64,000 nucleotides of DNA, taken from contig NZ_JOKH01000002.1 in the NCBI RefSeq assembly GCF_000722635.1, positions 618,073 to 682,072 on the forward strand, in the 5' to 3' direction. Positions 59,112 to 64,000 of the stretch are shown here, one piece after another. The first letter of the stretch is position 1; the number at the start of each line of letters is the position of its first letter. Both the position numbers and the translations under genes were made by a program. This DNA is from Endozoicomonas numazuensis (GTDB taxonomy: Bacteria; Pseudomonadota; Gammaproteobacteria; Pseudomonadales; Endozoicomonadaceae). The notes beneath the pieces were generated by a model. That model was given only the letters and a program-made list of their open reading frames with translations, searched no databases and was not told where the DNA came from.

Positions 59112-60485
59112 TTAAAAAATAAGATGGGCCATGCCAGCAATAATAGGAAGAGTGACCAGAGTCCGAAGAATAAAAATCACAAACAATTCCAGCAGAGAGA
59201 CAGGAATTCGACTTCCCAAAAGCAGGGCTCCCACTTCAGAAAGATAAATTAATTGAGTCAGAGATAATGCAGCGATGACAAAGCGCGTCATTTCACTGCT
59301 GATTGAAGCCGCCAGAATGGAAGGAACAAACATATCAGCAAAACCGACAACCATGGTTGTTGAGGCAATATCGGCTTCAGGAATCTGTAACAACTGCAGT
59401 AACGGTAAGAATGGTAAACCCAGATAGTGAAAAATCGGCGTGTACTCTGAAATCATCAAAGCGACCGTACCCACCCCCATCACTACCGGCAAAACACCCA
59501 ATACCATGTCGATGGCATTTTTACAGCCGTCGGCCACAACCTGCGCGGGGCTCCCGACTCTGGACGCTTTATGCAGGGCCAGGCGTAAGCCCCAACTTAA
59601 GCCGCCAAATCCTTCTGGAATCGCTTCTTCGTCTCCGGTACGACCTTTACCTGTAATAAATAGATCTTTCTTCCGTGATAATGGGGGTAATCGAGGCACA
59701 ATGACTGCAGCTACCACACCGGCAAGACAGACCGTTAAATAAAAAGGTGCAAACAAGTGCTCCAGTCCGACCTGGGCTATCACCACCAGCGAGAAGGTAA
59801 TGGATACGGCTGAAAAGGTGGTACCAATCACTGCTGCTTCCCGCTGGGTATAATGCGCCGTTTCATACTGTTTGCTGGTCATCAGTATCCCAACGCTCCC
59901 GTCTCCCAGCCAGGAGGCTATACAGTCTATGGCAGCCCTTCCGGGAAGATTAAAAAGCGGCCTCATCACCCGGGTCATTAATGTTCCCAGTAACTCCAGC
60001 AAACCAAAGTTCATGAGCAGTGGCAGTAACAGCCCTGCAAATAAGAACACGGCAAACAGGGTGGGCATGAGTTCATTCAGAACCATCCCTCCGGTTGATT
60101 CTGACCAGATAGCCTCGGGCCCTACTCTAAAAAAGCCGATCAGGACAAAGATCATCCCCACTACCCGAATAAGACACCATATCGGACTGATATCAAACAA
60201 TCCCGCCAGAAAGGGACGATCGATAATCCAATGAGGACTGAACCATTTGGCCAGAAGGGTCAGCAGGCAGGACACCACCAGAACCAGGGTGATAATGGCG
60301 GGTAGAAATCCGGATAACATCGACTTCAGCAATCCGGCCAGAATAGCCACTGGAATGGTATATTCGCCTTCTATCATCACAGGCATGACAAATAGCAGCA
60401 GACCCGCCAGAGATGGCAGTAAAAAAGTCAACCAGTGGTAAAGACCTGGGATCTGCTGATAGTTCTTGGCATTAAATGGCTTCAT
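59112..60485 (-). CDS. YjiH family (nucleoside-recognition Gate domain) membrane protein
   Basis: 457 residues with about 10 hydrophobic segments. Features: LPSLAGLLLFVMPVMIEG, MLSGFLPAIITLVLVVSCLLTLL, two Gate-like repeats GRAAIDCIASWLGDGSVGILMTSKQYETAHYTQREAAVIGTTFSAVSITFSLVVIAQVG, ATTMVVGFADMFVPSILAASISSEMTRFVIAALSLTQLIYLSEVG. This matches YjiH-type proteins of the nucleoside recognition superfamily; substrate unproven. It lies alone, facing the remnants on both sides. Confidence 0.85.
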   Translation of the reverse strand: MKPFNAKNYQQIPGLYHWLTFLLPSLAGLLLFVMPVMIEGEYTIPVAILAGLLKSMLSGFLPAIITLVLVVSCLLTLLAKWFSPHWIIDRPFLAGLFDISPIWCLIRVVGMIFVLIGFFRVGPEAIWSESTGGMVLNELMPTLFAVFLFAGLLLPLLMNFGLLELLGTLMTRVMRPLFNLPGRAAIDCIASWLGDGSVGILMTSKQYETAHYTQREAAVIGTTFSAVSITFSLVVIAQVGLEHLFAPFYLTVCLAGVVAAVIVPRLPPLSRKKDLFITGKGRTGDEEAIPEGFGGLSWGLRLALHKASRVGSPAQVVADGCKNAIDMVLGVLPVVMGVGTVALMISEYTPIFHYLGLPFLPLLQLLQIPEADIASTTMVVGFADMFVPSILAASISSEMTRFVIAALSLTQLIYLSEVGALLLGSRIPVSLLELFVIFILRTLVTLPIIAGMAHLIF

Positions 60486-60616
60486 AGAGACTTGAATTGA
60501 GTGCTGATGTTAACTGGATCGGCCAGACCCCAGCCTTCAACAGGTCAGGGATTTCTGACAATCTCTACAAGACGTTACTGGATTCGACGAATCTCCTGCA
60601 ATTTTGCAGACAACCT

Positions 60617-60815
60617 TCACTTATCACTGTCGCTCAGGTTTTTAACATCCACGATCGTTATAAAGTTTTTCAACTGACTGTCTGAGAAACGATTCCCATC
60701 CTTTAGATATTGGCCGATGTCCGAGGTAATTTCATTGCCCAGTTTCAACAAGGCGGGCCCAGGCTGAGGTATTGATCACTAAAAAAGCCACTATCAGGGC
60801 GGCAAGGTATTTCAT
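60617..60815 (-). pseudogene. small exported protein, frameshifted
   Basis: Starts ATG 60813-60815 behind AGGAG with a signal peptide KYLAALIVAFLVINTSAWA. The signal frame stops early, but a second frame continues PALLKLGNEITSDIGQYLKDGNRFSDSQLKNFITIVDVKNLSDSDK to the TGA at 60617-60619. The 199-bp span is not a multiple of three, consistent with one indel near 60770. Intact it would be a small periplasmic protein of about 66 residues. Sequencing error cannot be excluded. Confidence 0.5.
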
Positions 60816-60867
60816 TCTCGGTTACTCCTGAAAAAGACTGAAATCAAAGGAATGGTTGTTTATATAG

Positions 60868-60939
60868 ATGACCGCAGCCATTGCTGCATCAGTTGCAGTT
60901 CTGGCATTGGTCGCTCTGGCCCTGCTTATTGCCATCTAA
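60868..60939 (+). CDS. 23-residue hydrophobic peptide, candidate small toxin or membrane peptide
   Basis: ATG 60868 to TAA 60937-60939. The peptide begins MTAAIAASVAVLALVALALL, almost wholly a TM helix. No good SD is seen (AAAGGA is 16 nt upstream). It is followed by two perfect hairpins at 60955-61012. Length, hydrophobicity and structured 3' RNA recall type I toxins or small stress peptides, but coding is not proven. Confidence 0.35.
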   Translation: MTAAIAASVAVLALVALALLIAI

Positions 60940-60954
60940 GGACACTGAAAAACC

Positions 60955-61012
60955 GCAAGGCTAACTCCTCCGTTAGCCTTGCTAAACCCGACTTGAGAAC
61001 TCTTGTTCTCAA
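60955..61012. terminator. two tandem perfect hairpins
   Basis: GCAAGGCTAAC (60955-60965) with GTTAGCCTTGC (60972-60982), loop TCCTCC; and TTGAGAAC (60993-61000) with GTTCTCAA (61005-61012), loop TCTT. On the minus strand the first is followed by GGTTTTTC, a weak T tract. The rest of the 707-bp gap 60486-61192 has the two small ORFs above and nothing else. Confidence 0.5.
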
Positions 61013-61192
61013 CAGACATTGGCAACGATTCCTCCTAACAGAGACCTGAGCCCTGAGCCCGATTTTTGTCTCGACAGAAAAAAAATCTGCAGACACAGAC
61101 TCTCTGGAAAGACTCTCGCCTCAATCACCCCTTATAAATGAAACACCAGTAGATTATTCTTTTACAGGGATGGGAACGTATAGGATAAACAG

Positions 61193-61669
61193 TTGAAAAA
61201 ATGGACAACCATTGTTGCCTTGCTACTTCTGTCTGGCTGCAAAACAGACACACAAACAGCAAGCTGCCCTTATCAGGATCGACAAGAAACGTCCGCCAAT
61301 GCCGGCTGCCTCATGACTCATGATGGGAAAGTGGCCGTTGTAACCCAGAGAGTAAACGGCAAGTACAACCTGCCCGGCGGTACCGCAAACAGCGACGAGA
61401 CTTCAAGCTGCACAGCAATGAGAGAAACAGAAGAAGAAACGGGTCATCAGGTTTCTGTAGAAGAACTACTGCAGGAATTCGACAATGGCTTTCGGCTCTA
61501 TGCTTGCGGCAGTAATAATCCGGCTGAAGCCTTTTCTCCTGTTAACACCTATGAGATTTCATCTGTACAATGGTTAAAGCCGGAACAGATCAATCCGGAT
61601 CAATGGCGGTTTCCCAAACACTTTGAAAAACAGATGGAACTGATTCAGCAGCAGACGGCCAATGAATGA
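61193..61669 (+). CDS. Nudix hydrolase with lipoprotein signal
   Basis: 158 residues with a TTG start behind AGGA; no downstream start keeps the signal. Lipoprotein signal WTTIVALLLLSGC (Cys16). The Nudix box is complete: GGTANSDETSSCTAMRETEEETGH, matching G-x5-E-x7-REUxEExGU. NGKYNLPGG precedes it and several Cys pairs are present. Nudix enzymes hydrolyse nucleoside diphosphate derivatives, normally in the cytoplasm; this one should be exported and membrane-anchored. Confidence 0.88.
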   Translation: MKKWTTIVALLLLSGCKTDTQTASCPYQDRQETSANAGCLMTHDGKVAVVTQRVNGKYNLPGGTANSDETSSCTAMRETEEETGHQVSVEELLQEFDNGFRLYACGSNNPAEAFSPVNTYEISSVQWLKPEQINPDQWRFPKHFEKQMELIQQQTANE

Positions 61670-61701
61670 CATTTGTCGCTTATTAGGCTGAAAAGCCATA
61701 G

Positions 61702-62049
61702 TTATCTGGCCTTCAGAGTGCCTGCTTTCAGCTCATCCCGAACCTGCATTAATATACAACCCAGGTAGTTATGACCACGCCCATCACTGCCTATACCCCA
61801 GTTCCAGTCTTTAGGGGCATTCTCATAAAGCAGTTTGTTTCCTGTTCCCGACAAACTGTCTCTGAATTTCTTATCCTGCTCGGCCTTGGCCCGAACCGCT
61901 TTCATCATGGCATTCATTTTTTCACCATTATGCCAGGCGGTAGGATTTTCCCATTCATGCTGTCTGGCATTTGCGTAGTCCAGCGCATCTCTCGGCCCTT
62001 GCTGCTGCAGGCTAATAGTTTGTCGATAATGACTGCCTTCAGGAAGCTT
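61702..62049 (-). pseudogene. NADAR-family (YbiA-like) C-terminal fragment
   Basis: The frame open from 62049 to the stop at 61702 reads KLPEGSHYRQ..., then DALDYANARQHEWENPTAWHNGEKMNAMMKAVRAKAEQDKKFRDSLSGTGNKLLYENAPKDWNWGIGSDGRGHNYLGCILMQVRDEL. This is the C-terminal two-thirds of a NADAR (YbiA/RibX-like, N-glycosidase) domain with the conserved WGIG..GxGxNxLGxILMxxR. An in-frame TGA lies at 62050-62052, and the N-terminal part is missing. Remnant. Confidence 0.75.
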
Positions 62050-62071
62050 TCAGGCCTGAAAGCTATGCTCT

Positions 62072-62562
62072 GTCGTGGGTAAAATAGCTGCATCGGAAAT
62101 TGCTCCGGAAGCGATCAGTTTCTACCGATGGGCCTTGGCAGCACTGCTGCCACACCCTCTGATACACGACAGCTAGAAGACACTGACTTCTGCCCACCTG
62201 ATTTTTTTATTTATGCCCAAGGCATCATCGCTGCTACCACGCTATTTCCCGCGTTTTTGCTGGGTTCATCTGACCCCATTACGCGCCACAGTGATCCCCT
62301 GATTGCTTATGCTGGAATACTGGCTTCTATCCTGGCTCCTGCATTATGGGTTATAGCACTCGATAAACTGAGCGCACACAATACATCGATGTTCATGAAT
62401 CTGATGCCTGTCTTCACAACATTAATCGCAGTAGTATTCCTTTCTGAGGAACTGTTTAGTTATCACTATCTGGGCGGAGGACTGATGCTGGCAGGCGTTA
62501 TTCTTTCTCAAACCTGGCATAAACCTCTGAGAAGCTCCACATTAAAAACAGCAACACCCTAA
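62072..62562 (+). pseudogene. EamA/DMT transporter remnant, frameshifted
   Basis: Frame 1 from 62072 reads KIAASEIAPEAISFYRWALAALLPHPLIHDS and stops; frame 2 from about 62180 continues FFIYAQGIIAATTLFPAFLLG, AYAGILASILAPALWVIALDKLSAHNTSMFMNLMPVFTTLIAVVFLSEELFSYHYLGGGLMLAGVILSQ. The SxxAPxxWxxAL...NLxPVFTxLxAxxFLxExL pattern is EamA. Much of the first half is deleted. Broken gene abutting the NADAR remnant. Confidence 0.8.
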
Positions 62563-62691
62563 CTCTTTTTTCAATCGGGCCGGCACTCGCAGCTGGCCCA
62601 ACGCTTCATTATTGCTTACTCACATGCATTGTTAGAGTTTGTCGCCAAAACTCGCTAATATTCGCCCCCACCTTTCAGATTGGCAATCACT

Positions 62692-63648
62692 ATGTCCGGG
62701 AAACGACCCGCTGCCCAGTTGCACCCCCGTAACCGTCATCAGGGACGTTATGATCTTGATCAGCTTTGCTCATCTTACCCTGAACTTAGAAAGTTTGTGA
62801 AAACCACCCCGAAAGGGCAAAAGACGATAGACTTTGCCAACTCTGAAGCCGTGATTCGTCTGAATCAGGCACTGCTCAAGCATTATTACAACGTGCAGCA
62901 CTGGTCGATTCCTAAAGGTTATCTGTGCCCTCCCATTCCCGGACGGGCAGACTATATCCATTATGCCGCCGACTTGCTGGGATCGCTGAATCTGGGACAA
63001 AAAACGGTTAAGGTTCTGGATATTGGCACGGGTGCCAACCTTATCTATCCGATCATTGGTAGCCAGGCTTATGGCTGGCATTTTGTTGCCAGTGATATTG
63101 ATCCCGTTTCTGTTGAATCCGCCAGGGCAATCGTCTCAAGCAATAAGAATCTGTCCGGAAAAATCAGGATCGAGCATCAACACGACAAAAACAGTCTATT
63201 CAGACACATCATTCAGCCTTCTGATCAATTTGCACTGACCCTCTGCAACCCTCCTTTTCATGCTTCGAAAAAAGAAGCCGAAGCAGGCACTCAAAGAAAA
63301 TGGAAAAACCTGAAATCCTCAGCTGTAAAACGTGGAGGAAATACCAGGATACCCGATAAGAAATCACTCAACTTTGGTGGACAGGCCAATGAGCTCTGGT
63401 GTGAGGGTGGAGAAATCCGCTTTTTGAAAAATATGGTCAGAGAGAGTGCTGAGTTCTCACAGCAGGTCTTCTGGTTCACTACGCTGGTTTCCAAAAAAGA
63501 GAATATCGCTTTATTACGAAAGCTTCTGGTTGAGGAGGGAGCCAATCAAGTGAAAGTGAAAGTGAAACAAATGAGTCAGGGGCAGAAAATCAGCCATATG
63601 CTGGCCTGGAGTTTTATGTCCAGGGAAGAGCATAAATTGAAGGGTTGA
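62692..63648 (+). CDS. rlmF: 23S rRNA (adenine(1618)-N6)-methyltransferase
   Basis: 318 residues from ATG 62692 (an upstream TTG at 62680 is less likely). N-terminal KRPAAQLHPRNRHQGRYDLDQLCSSYPELRKFV is the family hallmark. SAM-binding VLDIGTGANLIYPIIG, ASDIDPVSVESARAIV and the catalytic NPPF in ALTLCNPPFHASKKEAE follow, then KNLKSSAVKRGGNTRIPDKKSLNFGGQANELWCEGGE, the conserved RlmF insert. Methylates A1618 of 23S rRNA. Stands alone. Confidence 0.95.
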   Translation: MSGKRPAAQLHPRNRHQGRYDLDQLCSSYPELRKFVKTTPKGQKTIDFANSEAVIRLNQALLKHYYNVQHWSIPKGYLCPPIPGRADYIHYAADLLGSLNLGQKTVKVLDIGTGANLIYPIIGSQAYGWHFVASDIDPVSVESARAIVSSNKNLSGKIRIEHQHDKNSLFRHIIQPSDQFALTLCNPPFHASKKEAEAGTQRKWKNLKSSAVKRGGNTRIPDKKSLNFGGQANELWCEGGEIRFLKNMVRESAEFSQQVFWFTTLVSKKENIALLRKLLVEEGANQVKVKVKQMSQGQKISHMLAWSFMSREEHKLKG

Positions 63649-63713
63649 AGCTTCCTGAAACAACTTGTTTCCCTTTTTTCTCTCACTGAAATGTAATCTG
63701 CAGGTTTAAATCT

Positions 63714-63845
63714 CGTTCCCACTCTGGAGCATGGGAACCAGAGACACCTGTGCAGTTAAGCCGCATCCCCATACCGTTCGCACTGAGCCTGTCGAAGTGC
63801 CTTGCCCACATCCTTCGACAAGCTCAGGATGACCGAAGTGTGTGT
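63714..63845. repeat. REP-like repeats downstream of rlmF
   Basis: In the 352-bp tail 63649-64000 without genes. GTTCCCA (63715-63721) and TGGGAAC (63732-63738) form one palindrome. CCGTTCGCACTGAGCCTGTC (from 63774) and CCTTCGACAAGCTCAGGATG (from 63812) form another inverted pair, related to the copy at 39238. Dispersed palindromic repeats typical of intergenic DNA. Confidence 0.65.
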
Positions 63846-63890
63846 TTAACATTGACGATGGTTGCACGAGTGACAGTGGAACGAGAAAAA

Positions 63891-63986
63891 GCTGGAAGGC
63901 TGGAAGGCTGGAAGGCTGGAAGGCTGGAAGGCTGGAAGGCTGGAAGGCTGGAAGGCTGGAAGGCTGGAAGGCTGGAAGGCTGGAAG
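63891..63986. repeat. 8-bp tandem repeat, twelve perfect copies
   Basis: GCTGGAAG is repeated exactly 12 times from 63891 to 63986, then GGAAGTTTTTGTTG reaches the window end. The unit length is not a multiple of three, so expansion would shift any frame running through it. No gene is visible around it inside the window. Confidence 0.95.
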
Positions 63987-64000
63987 GGAAGTTTTTGTTG

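Noticed and set aside
63891-63986. 8-bp tandem array as a CRISPR array
   Set aside because: No spacers; units are contiguous and identical, and no cas genes occur in the window.

Overview
The window looks like a chromosomal piece of a marine gammaproteobacterium. The gene families present (RlmF, DUF1415, RmuC, a copper-type TonB receptor, a kexin-like S8 protease), the dispersed palindromic repeats, RCC1-type lipoprotein debris and many decayed genes would suit an Endozoicomonas-like host-associated member of the Oceanospirillales. That assignment is inference; there is no rRNA gene here to settle it.

Region 1 (1 to about 23.3 kb) is most of a lambda-like siphovirus prophage whose left end lies outside the window. 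Read on the minus strand, the DNA packaging and virion genes run leftwards: small and large terminase, gpW-like joiner, portal, ClpP-like prohead protease, decoration protein, gpE-type capsid, connector, gpZ-like protein, tail terminator and tail tube. To their right is a small plus-strand module (DUF6900, DUF3489 and two unknown proteins). Then follow minus-strand genes for lysis (3TM holin, amidase, coiled-coil membrane protein), a ParB-like/methyltransferase fusion, a DUF6362 HTH protein, a TOPRIM/AAA+ primase-helicase preceded by iteron-like repeats, a Sak4-like ATPase with a probable partner, an AlpA-like regulator and a two-gene unknown pair (18.0-20.1 kb). A plus-strand recombination cassette (DUF2924, large serine recombinase, accessory protein) and a convergent LRAT-like cargo gene close the element. 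No CI-type repressor was recognised.

Region 2 (23.6-30.2 kb) is host backbone: tRNA-Arg(ACG) and tRNA-Ser(GGA), an SDR oxidoreductase, RmuC, a GreA/B-like protein, DUF2062 and DUF1415 genes in an apparent operon, an NTF2-like protein and a secreted/membrane unknown.

Region 3 (30.3-45.2 kb) is mainly envelope and metabolism: an outer-membrane barrel with a six-unit N-terminal repeat, a broken MFS transporter, a 1033-residue di-heme peroxidase fused to VCBS/ASPIC repeats, an AhpF remnant, a lipoprotein S8 protease with a small exported partner directly downstream, succinate-semialdehyde dehydrogenase, a nitronate monooxygenase-like enzyme, a membrane-anchored amidohydrolase, a ChaC-like enzyme and an OmpW-like barrel.

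Region 4 (45.2-57.2 kb) holds an orphan oligopeptide-binding protein, a Panacea-domain gene coupled to a two-TM protein (candidate toxin-antitoxin), a copper-type TonB receptor, a 1337-residue secreted coiled-coil protein, a membrane-tethered peptide-deformylase-like protein, a secreted Cys-rich protein and a 246-bp MITE-like element.

Region 5 (57.2-64.0 kb) has phnX, a YjiH-type membrane protein, a lipoprotein Nudix hydrolase and rlmF, separated by many gene fragments (RCC1 lipoprotein, Rieske oxygenase, NADAR, EamA, a small exported protein), REP-like repeats and a 12-copy 8-bp tandem repeat. The density of fragments suggests ongoing gene decay. The best candidates for undescribed biology are the periplasmic deformylase-like protein and its neighbours, the Panacea/two-TM pair, the prophage 18-20 kb gene pair and the short TM peptide with tandem hairpins at 60.9 kb.
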